Shown: positions 6,292 to 15,497, counted from the stretch's first letter. The stretch is 15,763 nt of DNA from Desulfobacula sp. (GCF_021107415.1 NZ_JAIOSW010000221.1:1-15763); one strand, 5' to 3'. Numbers and translations are program-made. The notes: generated by a model not told the origin, from the sequence alone.

Positions 6292-7653
6292 TCACTCCTG
6301 AACAACTCCTGCAATATCATATTCAAAGCCCTGGGTAATTCTTACATTAACAAAGGTACCGATTTCAAGCCCATTGGCATAAATAAATGTCACCCCGTCC
6401 ACCTCCGGAGCCTGAAACATGGTCCTGCCAAGGTATACGCCCTGTTCCGGATTTTCTTCAACAAGGACTTCAAACGTCTTACCCAATAATCTTTCATTCA
6501 GTGTTTTTGAAATTTTCGCCTGGGCTGCCATGATCGTGTCATGTCTTTTTTCTGCAAGCTCGTAAGGGACATGGTTTTTTAGAAGATGGGATTTAAGATC
6601 ATCTGAATCAGAATAGATGAATACGCCCAGTTGATCAAACCTGATATCTTTAATCAACTTCATCAATATATTGAAATCTTCTTCTGATTCCCCGGGGAAC
6701 CCCACAATAAGGGTTGTTCTTAAAGCAGCATCAGGATCAATCTTTCTGATGGTTTTAAAAAGTGCATAAAGATCTTCATTGGTATAAAGCCGTCCCATTT
6801 TTTTCAATATATTTGAAGAGGCATGCTGGATGGGGACATCATAGTAAGAACAGATATTTTTATGTTCTTTTACAGCCGCTATGACAGGCTCTGTCAATGA
6901 GTTGGGATGGGTATATAAAAACCGTATCCAGGCATGCTCCTTGACTTGATCTCTATCCAGGGCGTCTGCCAGGGATGTAAGAACGTTTTCAAACCCTGCT
7001 TTACCCTGAAAATCCTGCCCATAATCAGTGGTATTTTCAGCCGTCAGGATAATCTCGTTGACACCTCGGCAAACAAGGTCGCGGGCTTCTTTGCAAATAT
7101 CATCCTTGGGTCTTGACCTCTGGGTGCCGCGAAGCTGAGGAATAATACAATACGTACACTTTCGGCTGCACCCTTCCGACACTTTGATATAAGCAAAATG
7201 ATCTGTGATCAACTCTCTTTGCCCGGAAAAATCAGGAAGATCAGAAAGATTCTGGAACGGCCTTTTGTTCGGGTCAGGAAAAAGAGTGAGTGTTTTAGTT
7301 TCTTCATTCTCGACAACTTCCACAATCTGCTCACATGCACCAGTGCCTAAAAAAGCATCCACTTCAGGTAATGTGGATATAAGATTCTTATCATCCTTAT
7401 ACCGCTGGGAAAGGCAGCCCGCAGCGATAAGTTTTTTACATTTTCCTGTTTCCTTGAATTTTGCCATTTCCAAAATAACATCAACAGCCTCATCAGAGGC
7501 TGTTGATATAAATCCACAGGTATTAACGATAATCACCCGGGCCAGGCAAGGATCATGGGTTATCGTATGACCTGCCCCTAGAAGTTTTCCCAGCATGATT
7601 TCGCTGTCAACCTGGTTCCTTGAGCATCCAAGGTTTTCAAGGAAAACGATCAT
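6292..7653 (-). CDS. rimO: ribosomal protein S12 methylthiotransferase RimO
   Basis: 453 residues, usual length. RimO adds a methylthio group to an aspartate of ribosomal protein S12 using two iron-sulfur clusters and S-adenosylmethionine. The N-terminal domain (about 1-110) carries the auxiliary-cluster cysteines C10 ([12 protein letters not shown]), C46 (NTCGFI) and C80 (AAGCLSQRY). The radical SAM domain has CX3CX2C in [11 protein letters not shown] (C162, C166, C169), followed by [17 protein letters not shown] domain makes up the last 65 or so residues. The NLGCxxNxVDSE start and RGxQRSRP segment favour RimO over MiaB. The ATG overlaps the htpG stop in an ATGA junction. Confidence 0.95.
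   Translation of the reverse strand: MIVFLENLGCSRNQVDSEIMLGKLLGAGHTITHDPCLARVIIVNTCGFISTASDEAVDVILEMAKFKETGKCKKLIAAGCLSQRYKDDKNLISTLPEVDAFLGTGACEQIVEVVENEETKTLTLFPDPNKRPFQNLSDLPDFSGQRELITDHFAYIKVSEGCSRKCTYCIIPQLRGTQRSRPKDDICKEARDLVCRGVNEIILTAENTTDYGQDFQGKAGFENVLTSLADALDRDQVKEHAWIRFLYTHPNSLTEPVIAAVKEHKNICSYYDVPIQHASSNILKKMGRLYTNEDLYALFKTIRKIDPDAALRTTLIVGFPGESEEDFNILMKLIKDIRFDQLGVFIYSDSDDLKSHLLKNHVPYELAEKRHDTIMAAQAKISKTLNERLLGKTFEVLVEENPEQGVYLGRTMFQAPEVDGVTFIYANGLEIGTFVNVRITQGFEYDIAGVVQE
6295..6299 (-). promoter_or_regulatory. ribosome binding site that fixes the prenyl synthase start
   Basis: AGGAG on the minus strand, seven bases before the ATG at 6287. It lies just before and beside the rimO stop codon TGA (6294-6292), so the two genes are probably translationally coupled. 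It makes the upstream in-frame ATG at 6326 unlikely. Confidence 0.8.
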
Positions 7654-9572
7654 ATTGCTTTGGTCATAAGGTCTCCCAGTTGTTTGGAAAATCTTGAAGG
7701 ATTATCCAGTTTACCGCCTTCACTGATAACGGCAATATCAAACAGAAGATCACTATAATCTTTTAAAACCGGGTTGGTGGTGTCGGTCTCAAATATTTCT
7801 TTCATTTTACCCAGAACAGGATGGCTTAAATTGACCTCCATCACCCTTTTTTGTTCCGGTGTTTTCTGACCCGATGCTTTCATGATTTTTTCCATATAAG
7901 CACTCATGCCAAAATCATCACCAGACAGACATGAGACCGAATCTTTAAGCCTGTTGGATACCACCACATCTTTAACGTTTTTCTCAAGTTTTCCTTTCAG
8001 AAAAGATAAGAGGGCTGAATATTCATTCTTTTTCTCATCATCCACTTTCTCAAGATCAAGATCCCCTTTTTCCGCACTCTTGAGTTTTTTCTCCTTGTAC
8101 TCAGGCAGGGACTGGGTGACCCATTCGTCAATGGGATCTACCATTAAAATGACTTCGTAATCCTTTGCTTTCAAGGACTCAAGCAGAGGGGAATTCATTA
8201 AAGACGTCAGGCTTTCACCCGTAAGATAATAAATCTCTTTCTGGTCTTCTTTCATGTTTTCGATATATTCGTCCAGGGTGACATATTTGCCATCGGACTT
8301 GGTGGTCTTGTATCTTAAAAGAGATGCCAGTCTTTCCTTATTTTCAAAATCCGTTGGGATACCGGCTTTCAGGGCCTGGCCGAATTCATTAAAAAATTCT
8401 TCATACTTTTCTTTTTCCATGCCTTCCAGCACACCAAAAATCTGTTTAACAAGGTTTTTCCTGATATTTCTGACCAAACGGTCTTCCTGGAGAATCTCAC
8501 GGCTCACATTAAGATTTAAATCAGGTGCATCCACTACACCCTGGATAAATCCAAAATATTCCGGCAAAAGTTCCTTGCAGTCATCCATAATAAATACACG
8601 CTTGCAATACAGCTGCATCCCATGCTTTCTTTCCGGCCTGAAAAGATCCATGGGTGCCTTGGAAGGCAGATACATCAAGACATCGTATTCGGTTACCCCC
8701 TCAAATTTTTTATGGATGATTTCCAAAGGTTTGTCCCAGTTGTGGCTGATATGTTTGTAAAACTCTTCATGCTCTTCATCGGTCACATCATCTTTGGATT
8801 TCGACCAGATGGCTTTTCTGGAATTCAAGGTTTCATCTTTTTTGACTTTTTTAAAGGTATCGCCAATGGGTTTGCCTTCTGAATCTTTAATAATTTCATT
8901 TTCAGGAATGGGTTCGCTTTTTTCAACATTCATGATGACGGGATAAGTTACAAAATCAGAATGTTTTTTCACAATATGCTGGATGGTGTATTCTTCTGTA
9001 AAATCCTGATCGCCGTCTTCAGGATCTTTTAGATAAAGGGTAATTGTGCTACCCCGATTTTCTATCTCAATTTCCTGAACCGTATAAGATCCCTTGCCGT
9101 CCGATTCCCATCTGACACCCGATTTCTCACCCGCTGCCTTTGTATCGATCCTGACCTTGTCGGCAACAATAAATGACGAGTAAAACCCGACACCAAACTG
9201 GCCGATCAGTTCAGGGGATAATGTGTTTTCCTTTTTGGAATTTTCCAGGGCTTCCATAAACGCAGCCGTACCTGACTGGGCAATAGTCCCGATATTATCA
9301 TTGACCTCATCAAAGGTCATTCCAATACCATTATCAAAAATCTGGAAAGTCTTATTTTCAGAATCCAGAGAAAGCCGAATATGATAATCATTATCATCGG
9401 CAAATAGATCCGGAGCTGTCTGTTCTTTGAACCTTGCCTTGTCAATGGCATCAGAAGAATTTGAAATCAGCTCCCTGACAAATATTTCCCTGTTGGAATA
9501 TAAAGAATTAATAATCAGGTGCAAGAGCTGCTGCACCTCGGTTTTGAACTTGCGTGTTTTTTTTGTTCCCAT
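7650..9572 (-). CDS. htpG: molecular chaperone HtpG (bacterial Hsp90)
   Basis: 640 residues, complete. Hsp90-type ATP-dependent cytosolic chaperone. The N-terminal GHKL ATPase domain has [12 protein letters not shown] (E34, N38, D41), DNGIGM (80-85) and GQFGVGF (124-130). The middle domain has [18 protein letters not shown] with the arginine that reaches into the ATP site. The C-terminal dimerisation domain follows a charged segment ([18 protein letters not shown]). AGGAG lies 6 bases upstream of the ATG, and a good promoter lies at 9621-9649. First gene of a tight run with rimO, ispB and the exported protein. Confidence 0.97.
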   Translation of the reverse strand: MGTKKTRKFKTEVQQLLHLIINSLYSNREIFVRELISNSSDAIDKARFKEQTAPDLFADDNDYHIRLSLDSENKTFQIFDNGIGMTFDEVNDNIGTIAQSGTAAFMEALENSKKENTLSPELIGQFGVGFYSSFIVADKVRIDTKAAGEKSGVRWESDGKGSYTVQEIEIENRGSTITLYLKDPEDGDQDFTEEYTIQHIVKKHSDFVTYPVIMNVEKSEPIPENEIIKDSEGKPIGDTFKKVKKDETLNSRKAIWSKSKDDVTDEEHEEFYKHISHNWDKPLEIIHKKFEGVTEYDVLMYLPSKAPMDLFRPERKHGMQLYCKRVFIMDDCKELLPEYFGFIQGVVDAPDLNLNVSREILQEDRLVRNIRKNLVKQIFGVLEGMEKEKYEEFFNEFGQALKAGIPTDFENKERLASLLRYKTTKSDGKYVTLDEYIENMKEDQKEIYYLTGESLTSLMNSPLLESLKAKDYEVILMVDPIDEWVTQSLPEYKEKKLKSAEKGDLDLEKVDDEKKNEYSALLSFLKGKLEKNVKDVVVSNRLKDSVSCLSGDDFGMSAYMEKIMKASGQKTPEQKRVMEVNLSHPVLGKMKEIFETDTTNPVLKDYSDLLFDIAVISEGGKLDNPSRFSKQLGDLMTKAI

Positions 9573-9620
9573 GCTTACTCCTGTTTTTTGTTTTTTTTAT
9601 TAAAATAAATTATTTTTAAT

Positions 9621-9649
9621 AATAATTGTTGCAAAAACCAAAATGTCAA
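9621..9649 (-). promoter_or_regulatory. sigma70-type promoter of the htpG operon
   Basis: On the minus strand -35 TTGACA (9649-9644), a 17-base spacer and -10 ATTATT (9626-9621), about 49 bases before the htpG ATG. A second TTGACA lies 11 bases upstream (9660-9655). No convincing sigma32 (CTTGAA...CCCCAT) or CIRCE element was seen, so heat induction is not evident. The leader is very AT-rich. Confidence 0.6.
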
Positions 9650-9697
9650 GGTGTGTCAAGGGAATTTCAAACATCATTAAATGGTTTTAAAAAACTA

Positions 9698-10603
9698 TTA
9701 TTTTTTAAATCTTTTTAACAGCCGGCCATCAATAAAGATCAATCCCATAAAAATCAATGCCATGCCGGCAAAAACATTCCACCCCGGAGCTTCTCCGAGT
9801 ACCATCATTCCTAAAAATATAGCACTCACAGGAATTAAAAAAGTTACCAGCAAAATATTGGTTGCACCTGCCCTGGACAGCACATGAAAATAGATAATAT
9901 ATGCCAAAGCTGTTGAAACGGCGGAAAGCCCGAAAAGCGCAGCCCATGTCACAGGTGTGGGGTCAAGGGCTAATGGCTGCTCCATCATAAATGTCAAAGG
10001 AATCATAATAATAAAGGAGCCTGTCAGCATTCCTGCTGCCACAACCACAGGATCAAACTCCTTGAACCTGCGACCGAAAATAGCTGCGAATGCATAAAGC
10101 ATGGCGGCACACAGCACAGCAGCCTGGCCAGCAATCTTCATTCCAACACCGCTTAAGGCTTCTATGCCAATCAGAACCGCTACACCCATCCATCCAAATA
10201 AGACGCCTGTCAGCCTGTTCGTTGTCAAGGGTTCGTCTTTTGTTAAAAAATGGGCAAGAATTACACTGAAAACAGGGGTAGTAGCGTTTAAAATAGATGC
10301 CAGACTCGAATCAATATATTTTTGTCCCCATGCAATAAGACTGAAGGGAATCACATTGTTCAACACACCAATGACCAGGAATGCTCCCCAGATGCCAATA
10401 TTTTTTGGCATTTTCCGGCCGGTGAACCAGACAAAGCCCAATAAAAGAAAAGAGGCAAATCCCACCCGGTACAGCACAATAGTCAAGGGCGTCATCCTTT
10501 CTACGGCAATCTCCACAAAGAAAAAAGATGCCCCCCAGATAATGGAAAGAATAACGATCAGGAACCATAGTCCGGCCCCCATAACCTGATTCATATTTTT
10601 CAT
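9698..10603 (-). CDS. DMT-superfamily (EamA) transporter
   Basis: 301 residues, almost wholly hydrophobic, with ten predicted membrane helices in two tandem EamA repeats (about 15-145 and 160-290). Hallmarks are IIWGASFFFVEIAVERM in helix 1, IVLYRVGFASFLLL, the WGQKYIDSSLASILNATTPVF stretch around helix 4, and the second-repeat end MMVLGEAPGWNVFAGMALIFMGL. The short basic C-end (LLKRFKK) is cytoplasmic as usual. Substrates of this family are metabolites or amino acids, and none can be assigned here. It starts 13 bases after the yqfO stop, with AAGGA about 10 bases before the ATG. Last gene of the rarD-yqfO set. Confidence 0.9.
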   Translation of the reverse strand: MKNMNQVMGAGLWFLIVILSIIWGASFFFVEIAVERMTPLTIVLYRVGFASFLLLGFVWFTGRKMPKNIGIWGAFLVIGVLNNVIPFSLIAWGQKYIDSSLASILNATTPVFSVILAHFLTKDEPLTTNRLTGVLFGWMGVAVLIGIEALSGVGMKIAGQAAVLCAAMLYAFAAIFGRRFKEFDPVVVAAGMLTGSFIIMIPLTFMMEQPLALDPTPVTWAALFGLSAVSTALAYIIYFHVLSRAGATNILLVTFLIPVSAIFLGMMVLGEAPGWNVFAGMALIFMGLIFIDGRLLKRFKK

Positions 10604-10616
10604 TCCTTGATTTTCC

Positions 10617-10931
10617 TTATGGATACACTTGTATTTTCAAGACCGAATAAGCAGGCTCTTCATAGGGGTGAGCTTTTATAAGAGCTGCAACAGCAGTTTT
10701 AACAAGTTCATCTTTTACAATCATTTCAACCTTGTATTCATCCACCTCTTCCAGCTTATTTAATTTACCGATAAAGGGTTTGCTGCTGTTTAACGGCCTG
10801 AACTGCCCCTTTCCTTTTATCTGCCAGCAGCATTTATCATACTTTTTATATTTCCCTGCCCCGACATTAAAAAGCGCTTCTTTTACCTCTTCAAGATGAG
10901 TAGCTGGTACATAAAAAATCAATTGATACAT
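10617..10931 (-). CDS. yqfO: YqfO/NIF3 C-terminal-type domain protein (CutA/PII-like fold)
   Basis: 104 residues. It matches the small stand-alone form of the domain inserted in some Nif3/YqfO proteins: MYQLIFYVPATHLEEVKEAL, GAGKYKKYDKCCWQIKGKGQF, FRPLNSSKPFIG, EYKVEMIV and the end AALIKAHPYEEPAYSVLKI. The HPYEEPAY signature is diagnostic. The fold is a trimer-forming ferredoxin-like one related to CutA1 and PII; the biochemical role is not known to me. It overlaps the rarD 3' end by 13 bases and has AGGAG seven bases before the ATG. It sits between two unrelated-substrate DMT transporters, and a PII-like regulatory role on a transporter is only a guess from that context. Confidence 0.88.
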   Translation of the reverse strand: MYQLIFYVPATHLEEVKEALFNVGAGKYKKYDKCCWQIKGKGQFRPLNSSKPFIGKLNKLEEVDEYKVEMIVKDELVKTAVAALIKAHPYEEPAYSVLKIQVYP

Positions 10932-11815
10932 TTTAAACTCCTGATTGAATCCATAGTATAAACCACAAGAGCTGCCCAGATAAATATAAATGCAATAAGT
11001 TGATGCACAGATAAAGGTTCACCATAAGCAAATACAGCGAGAATAAACATCAAGCTTGGGCCAAGATACTGCAAGAATCCCACAGTGGCCAGTCGCAGCC
11101 TTTTGACACCAATATTAAATAATAAAAGGGGCAGGGCCGTAACAAGTGCCGTACAGATTAAAAATATATTTGTGATATAATCTGCATGAAGAAAAGCAGC
11201 AGGGCCGGTTCTTTCTAACCATACAAGATAGACAAGTCCTGGAATAGTCAATATAAGGGTTTCAACTGCAAGACCCACTGCAGGATTCAAATTCAGTTTT
11301 TTTCTTATCAAACCATATAATCCAAAAGTTACGGCAAGTATAATGGCTATATATGGGAATGACCCATATTGCCAGGTAAGATATAGAACCCCGGTGGCTG
11401 CAATCATTACTGCTAATATCTGAAACTTTCTTAATCGTTCTTGTAAAAAGACAATGCCGAATAATACATTCACAAGAGGATTGATATAATAACCCAGACT
11501 GGCTTGAAGTATCATATCATTGTTTACTGACCATATAAAAAGAAACCAGTTGGATGCCACCAGTAGAGTTGTGACAAAGAGCCATTTGATTGTTCTAAAG
11601 GATTTAAATGTATTAATAAATATTTTCCATTGCCCCTGCAAATAAATAACAGGCAAAAGAAAAATAAAGGACCAGACAATTCTGTGGGTGATTGTTTCAA
11701 GGACAGGTACATGGGAAAGTACTTTCCAGTATATGGGAACAAGTCCCCATATCAGAAAAGCCGATCCTCCCGCTAAAAGCCCTGATATGGATTCATTTTT
11801 TCTGTTTTTACTCAA
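10919..11815 (-). CDS. rarD: RarD-type DMT transporter
   Basis: 298 residues, ten predicted helices, EamA family, RarD subgroup. Diagnostic are FLIWGLVPIYWKVLSHVPVLETITHRIVWSF at 20-50, SLGYYINPLVNVLFG near 129-143, LGPSLMFILAVFAYGE and FIWAALVVYTMDS at the C-end. RarD in E. coli is a predicted permease once linked to chloramphenicol sensitivity; its substrate is unsettled. The start is TTG at 11815. An in-frame stop lies two codons upstream and no ATG occurs until well into helix 1, so TTG is the only sensible start. The 3' end overlaps yqfO by 13 bases. First gene of a three-gene run, divergent from the radical SAM gene. Confidence 0.92.
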   Translation of the reverse strand: MSKNRKNESISGLLAGGSAFLIWGLVPIYWKVLSHVPVLETITHRIVWSFIFLLPVIYLQGQWKIFINTFKSFRTIKWLFVTTLLVASNWFLFIWSVNNDMILQASLGYYINPLVNVLFGIVFLQERLRKFQILAVMIAATGVLYLTWQYGSFPYIAIILAVTFGLYGLIRKKLNLNPAVGLAVETLILTIPGLVYLVWLERTGPAAFLHADYITNIFLICTALVTALPLLLFNIGVKRLRLATVGFLQYLGPSLMFILAVFAYGEPLSVHQLIAFIFIWAALVVYTMDSIRSLKCIN

Positions 11816-11822
11816 GGTTCAA

Positions 11823-11827
11823 CCTCT
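11823..11827 (-). promoter_or_regulatory. ribosome binding site supporting the TTG start of rarD
   Basis: AGAGG on the minus strand, seven bases before TTG at 11815. An in-frame TGA lies at 11821-11819, so no longer form is possible. A non-ATG start may keep transporter output low. Confidence 0.65.
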
Positions 11828-11943
11828 ATTTTTTAATTCTGCGGGGATACTATATTAAATTTATCATTTTGGGAACCTGGAATTTCATGCACTATTACAG
11901 ATTATATTCATCAATATTTTCCTGATGGAAACAAATCAACAGA

Positions 11944-11972
11944 TTGAATTTTTTAACAATACCTGCTATTAA
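11944..11972 (+). promoter_or_regulatory. sigma70-type promoter for the radical SAM-tkt-yjbQ run
   Basis: -35 TTGAAT (11944-11949), 17-base spacer, -10 TATTAA (11967-11972) with an extended -10 TG just before it (CTGCTATTAA). It predicts a start near 11979 and a leader of about 25 bases. Each hexamer matches consensus at four of six positions. Confidence 0.5.
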
Positions 11973-12003
11973 TTGGCTTTAAATTTTAAGGAATCTTATT
12001 GCT

Positions 12004-12873
12004 ATGCATTATGAAGGTATGATGATAAGGCCGCCAAGTGAGGCCAATAGTATATTATTGCAGGTCACTTTAGGCTGCTCCCATAATAAATGTACATTCT
12101 GCGGCACATTCAGGGAAAAACGGTTTAATATAAAAAAAGATGATATCATTTTTGAAGATATCGAATTTGCCAGAAATCACTGCCAAAGACAGAACCGGCT
12201 GTTTATCTGTGACGGGGATGCCATGATCGTTCCCCAGAAAAGACTTACAAAAATCCTTAAGCGGATAAAGGATCGGCTGCCCTGGGTTGAAAGGGTGGGG
12301 CTCTATGCCAACACCAAAAGTATTGGCATGAAAACCGACGAGCAGCTTAAAGAGCTGCACGACCTGGGAGTCAAGATTGCTTATATGGGTCTTGAATCAG
12401 GGGATGATCATATTTTAAAGGAGATCAGGAAAGGCGCAGATTCCGCAAAAATGATCAAAATGGGAAGGCGGCTTAAAAAATCCGGCATAAAGCTGTCCAT
12501 CACTGTCCTTCTCGGTCTTGGAGGACAGGAAAGATCAAAAGTCCATGCCACGGAAACCGGAAGGGTTTTATCTGCCATTGATCCGGATTTTGTGGGGGCT
12601 TTAACCCTGATGCTGATACCGGGCACCGAACTTAATGATCAATATGAGAAAGGTGAATTTAAACTCATCTCCCCGGAAGAAATGCTTGAAGAACTGGGAT
12701 TGATGATCGCCTCAACCCATCTTTCCAACGGGCTTTTTCATGCAAATCATGCCTCCAACTATCTTCCCATCAGGGCAAAACTGCCCCAGGAAAAAGAGAA
12801 AACACTTGAACTGATATCACAGGCGCTCAAAGGAAATGTGGAACTTAAACCGGAATTCATGAGAGCCTTGTAA
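12004..12873 (+). CDS. radical SAM protein with CX4CX2C cluster motif
   Basis: 289 residues. The cluster-binding motif is GCSHNKCTFCG (C25, C30, C33), spaced CX4CX2C rather than the usual CX3CX2C. The start MHYEG..IRPPSEA followed by the motif is typical of a widespread, uncharacterised radical SAM family related to the Elp3/MiaB/HemN-like group, which supports the ATG at 12004 although the AAGGA is 11-12 bases away. Later motifs fit a TIM-barrel: CDGDAM near 68, KIAYMGLESGDD near 125, ITVLLGLGGQE near 165, LTLMLIPGTEL near 200. No extra B12 domain or second cluster is evident. The reaction is unknown. The tkt gene begins 32 bases downstream, so the two are probably co-transcribed. Confidence 0.87.
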   Translation: MHYEGMMIRPPSEANSILLQVTLGCSHNKCTFCGTFREKRFNIKKDDIIFEDIEFARNHCQRQNRLFICDGDAMIVPQKRLTKILKRIKDRLPWVERVGLYANTKSIGMKTDEQLKELHDLGVKIAYMGLESGDDHILKEIRKGADSAKMIKMGRRLKKSGIKLSITVLLGLGGQERSKVHATETGRVLSAIDPDFVGALTLMLIPGTELNDQYEKGEFKLISPEEMLEELGLMIASTHLSNGLFHANHASNYLPIRAKLPQEKEKTLELISQALKGNVELKPEFMRAL

Positions 12874-12905
12874 CATACAATTAAATGATACAGGAGAAAT
12901 AAACA

Positions 12906-14912
12906 ATGGTAAACGCTGCAACTAACCTTGACCAACTAACTGTCAGCACCATCAGAACCCTTTGTATGGATGCGGTTCAAAAAGCAAATTCCGGACATCC
13001 GGGCGCACCTATGGGCTTAGCGCCTGCGGCATATGTTCTGTTTAAACGCTTTTTAAAACACAATCCTAAAAATCCTGCATGGATAGACAGAGACCGCTTT
13101 GTTATGTCCGGAGGCCATGTCTCTTCTCTGCTTTACAGCCTTCTCTACCTGACGGGTTATGGTCTTGAACTGACTGACCTGAAAAACTTCAGACAATGGG
13201 GTTCCAGAACCCCGGGACATCCTGAACTCGGAGATACACCGGGTGTGGAAACCACCACCGGGCCTTTAGGCCAGGGAATTGCCAATGCTGTTGGCATGGC
13301 CATTGCCGAACGTCATCTTGCAGCCAGGTTCAACATGGAAGACAAAGAACTCATTGATCATCACACCTATGTGATGTGCGGTGACGGCGATCTCATGGAA
13401 GGAGTCGCCCTTGAAGCGATCTCCCTTGCAGGACACCTGGGCCTGGGAAAACTGATCTGCATTTACGATGACAATTCCATTACCATTGAAGGAACAACCG
13501 ATATTGCATTCACAGAAAATGTGAGAGCAAAATTTGAGAGCCAGAACTGGCATGTGGTCACGGTTGAAGACGGCAATAATCTTGAAGAAATACAAAAAGC
13601 CATCCAGGCAGGCAAAGACGCAGTTGCAAGACCGACACTTGTACAGATAAAAACCCACATTGCCTATGGCAGCCCCAGCAAACAGGACACTTCCGATGCC
13701 CATGGTGCTCCCCTCGGCGCAGAAGAAATTAAGCTGGTCAAACAATTTTATGGTGTGCCGGCTGATAAAGACTTTTATGTACCCGAAGATGTATTGGAAC
13801 ACTGCAGAAAAGCCCTGACATATGGAAAAGAATTTGAACAAAGCTGGCAGGACATCTTTAACGCCTATAAAACTGAATTTCCGGAACATGCTGCAAAATT
13901 TGTTGATGCCATCAGTGGATTTTTGACCGAAGGATGGGATGCAGATATTCCTCAATTCAGCCCTGAAGGCGGACCCATTGCCACAAGAGCCGCCTCGGGC
14001 CAGGTACTCAATGCCATTGCCGACAATCTGCCAGCATTAATGGGCGGATCTGCCGACCTTGCGCCGTCAAATAAAACCCATATCAGCAGTTCAACCGACT
14101 TTCAAAAAAATGCCTGGGATGGACGAAATATTCGGTTTGGTGTTCGTGAACATGCCATGGGTGCCATCATGTCCGGCATGTATCTTCATCCCGGTATCCG
14201 GCCTTACGGGGGCACCTTTCTTGTATTTGCCGATTATATGCGCCCGGCCATCCGTATGGCCTCTTTGATGAAACTGCCGTTGATTTATGTATTTACCCAT
14301 GACAGTGTTGCCGTGGGCGAAGACGGACCCACCCATCAGCCGGTTGAACATCTGGCATCCCTGCGGGCTATTCCGGGTCTTAACGTTGTAAGACCTGCCG
14401 ATGCCAATGAGACAGCCCAGGCCTGGAAACAGGCTTTAAAAACGGTTGACTCACCCACCGCATTGATATTAAGCCGTCAAAAACTGCCGACCCTGGATGT
14501 ATCCCAGCGGGACGGCGAGTTTCAGTATGGAGCCTATACTTTAAAAAATGTCGTGGATCCGGATATAATCCTCATTGCCACAGGTTCCGAAGTCCATATC
14601 TGTGTTAAAGCGGCCCAAACCCTTGAAAAAGATCATAACATCAAAACTGCTGTGGTATCCATGCCATCCTGGGAGCTCTTTGAAAAAGCACCCGCTCCTT
14701 ACAAAGAACGAATTCTGCCGTCCGGCGTGACAAAAAGAATGGCTGTTGAAGCCGGCATTTCCATGGGATGGGAAAAATACACCGGCTCGGAAGGTAAAAT
14801 TATCGGCATTGATAAATTCGGTGCTTCCGCTCCTGGCGGAACCGTACTCAAAGAATATGGTTTTTTCCCGGAAAATATCGTTAAAAATGCCCTTGACCTT
14901 TTAAAATCGTAA
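12906..14912 (+). CDS. tkt: transketolase
   Basis: 668 residues, full length. Thiamin-diphosphate enzyme that moves two-carbon units between sugar phosphates in the non-oxidative pentose phosphate pathway. Visible are the N-terminal HPGAPMG (31-37), SGGHVSSLLYSLLYL, TTTGPLGQG near 117, the ThDP/metal motif GDGDLMEG (159-166) ending in DDN (188-190), the pyrimidine-domain segment RFGVREHAMGAIMSGM, FTHDSVAVGEDGPTHQPVEHLA, and a C-terminal domain with IATGSEVHI. The GxTHQPxEH form marks transketolase rather than DXP synthase. CAGGAGA lies about 8 bases before the ATG. It follows the radical SAM gene and precedes yjbQ on the same strand. Confidence 0.97.
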   Translation: MVNAATNLDQLTVSTIRTLCMDAVQKANSGHPGAPMGLAPAAYVLFKRFLKHNPKNPAWIDRDRFVMSGGHVSSLLYSLLYLTGYGLELTDLKNFRQWGSRTPGHPELGDTPGVETTTGPLGQGIANAVGMAIAERHLAARFNMEDKELIDHHTYVMCGDGDLMEGVALEAISLAGHLGLGKLICIYDDNSITIEGTTDIAFTENVRAKFESQNWHVVTVEDGNNLEEIQKAIQAGKDAVARPTLVQIKTHIAYGSPSKQDTSDAHGAPLGAEEIKLVKQFYGVPADKDFYVPEDVLEHCRKALTYGKEFEQSWQDIFNAYKTEFPEHAAKFVDAISGFLTEGWDADIPQFSPEGGPIATRAASGQVLNAIADNLPALMGGSADLAPSNKTHISSSTDFQKNAWDGRNIRFGVREHAMGAIMSGMYLHPGIRPYGGTFLVFADYMRPAIRMASLMKLPLIYVFTHDSVAVGEDGPTHQPVEHLASLRAIPGLNVVRPADANETAQAWKQALKTVDSPTALILSRQKLPTLDVSQRDGEFQYGAYTLKNVVDPDIILIATGSEVHICVKAAQTLEKDHNIKTAVVSMPSWELFEKAPAPYKERILPSGVTKRMAVEAGISMGWEKYTGSEGKIIGIDKFGASAPGGTVLKEYGFFPENIVKNALDLLKS

Positions 14913-14921
14913 GTAACATCT

Positions 14922-14956
14922 ATCCAGGTGCCTATAACCTTTTTGGGCACCTGGAT
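14922..14956 (+). terminator. perfect 11-bp hairpin between tkt and yjbQ (weak terminator or processing stem)
   Basis: ATCCAGGTGCC (14922-14932) pairs perfectly with GGCACCTGGAT (14946-14956) around a 13-base loop. Only TTT follows before an A-run and the yjbQ ribosome binding site (AAGGAGG at 14963-14969), so a full U-tract is missing. It may attenuate yjbQ, protect the tkt 3' end, or hold yjbQ translation. Confidence 0.55.
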
Positions 14957-14975
14957 TTAAAAAAGGAGGCAATCC

Positions 14976-15368
14976 ATGCAGATCAGTGTCAAAACAAACG
15001 CAAGAACCCAGATGCTTGATATTACTTCCCAGGTTCAAACTGCCGTAAAAGAATCAGGAATAAAAGATGGCCTTGTCCATATCTTTTCCATGCATACTAC
15101 AGCCGCGATCACCATTAACGAAAATGCAGATCCAGCAGTTGAAACAGATATTTTAAATACCATCAACAAGGTGATCCCCTGGGATGATCATTTCAAACAT
15201 ATGGAAGGCAATTCAGCTGCCCACATAAAGGTCAGCCTGTTCGGCCCTTCGGAAACCATCCCCTTGGAAAACGGCTCTCTTGTGCTTGGCACCTGGCAGG
15301 GTATTTATTTCTGTGAATTTGACGGGCCGAGAAACCGGCGGGTGAATATTAAAATCCTCTCTGATTAA
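14976..15368 (+). CDS. yjbQ: YjbQ family protein (thiamin phosphate synthase-like, UPF0047)
   Basis: 130 residues, complete. Family marks are DGLVHIFSMHTTAAITINENADPAV, an EGNSAAHIKVSLFG segment, and LGTWQGIYFCEFDGPR near the C-end. The conserved histidines (H35, H41 and the one in AAHIK) are candidates for metal binding. Members form trimers; E. coli YjbQ is reported to have weak thiamin phosphate synthase activity able to replace ThiE, but its main role is unsettled. An excellent AAGGAGG lies six bases before the ATG. It follows tkt, a thiamin-diphosphate enzyme, by 63 bases across a hairpin. Confidence 0.93.
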   Translation: MQISVKTNARTQMLDITSQVQTAVKESGIKDGLVHIFSMHTTAAITINENADPAVETDILNTINKVIPWDDHFKHMEGNSAAHIKVSLFGPSETIPLENGSLVLGTWQGIYFCEFDGPRNRRVNIKILSD

Positions 15369-15497
15369 TCAAATCAGGGTTTACGTGTGACCTTTAGGTT
15401 ATATCTATTGCCTTTTTCTCCTTTGCCTTATATAAAATTATTAATCCATCTTCAACGGCGATTAATGTAATCGACAGGGCGGAGCAATGTCTCAGCC

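Noticed and set aside
6288..6326. Longer start of the prenyl synthase at 6326.
   Set aside because: It lies inside rimO without a good ribosome binding site, while AGGAG precedes the ATG at 6287.
9573..9697. Possible heat-shock control (sigma32 or CIRCE) upstream of htpG.
   Set aside because: No CIRCE inverted repeat and no CCCCAT-type -10 was found; a sigma70-type element explains the region.
13266..13955. Long minus-strand reading frame of 229 codons.
   Set aside because: It is fully antisense to transketolase, whose motifs are intact; it is a shadow frame with an atypical composition rich in Cys and Phe.
15440..15466. Stem ATTAATC/GATTAAT downstream of the integrase, considered as terminator or attC-like site.
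   Set aside because: The stem is AT-only apart from one pair, lacks a proper U-tract, and the attC core motifs RYYYAAC and GTTRRRY are not met.
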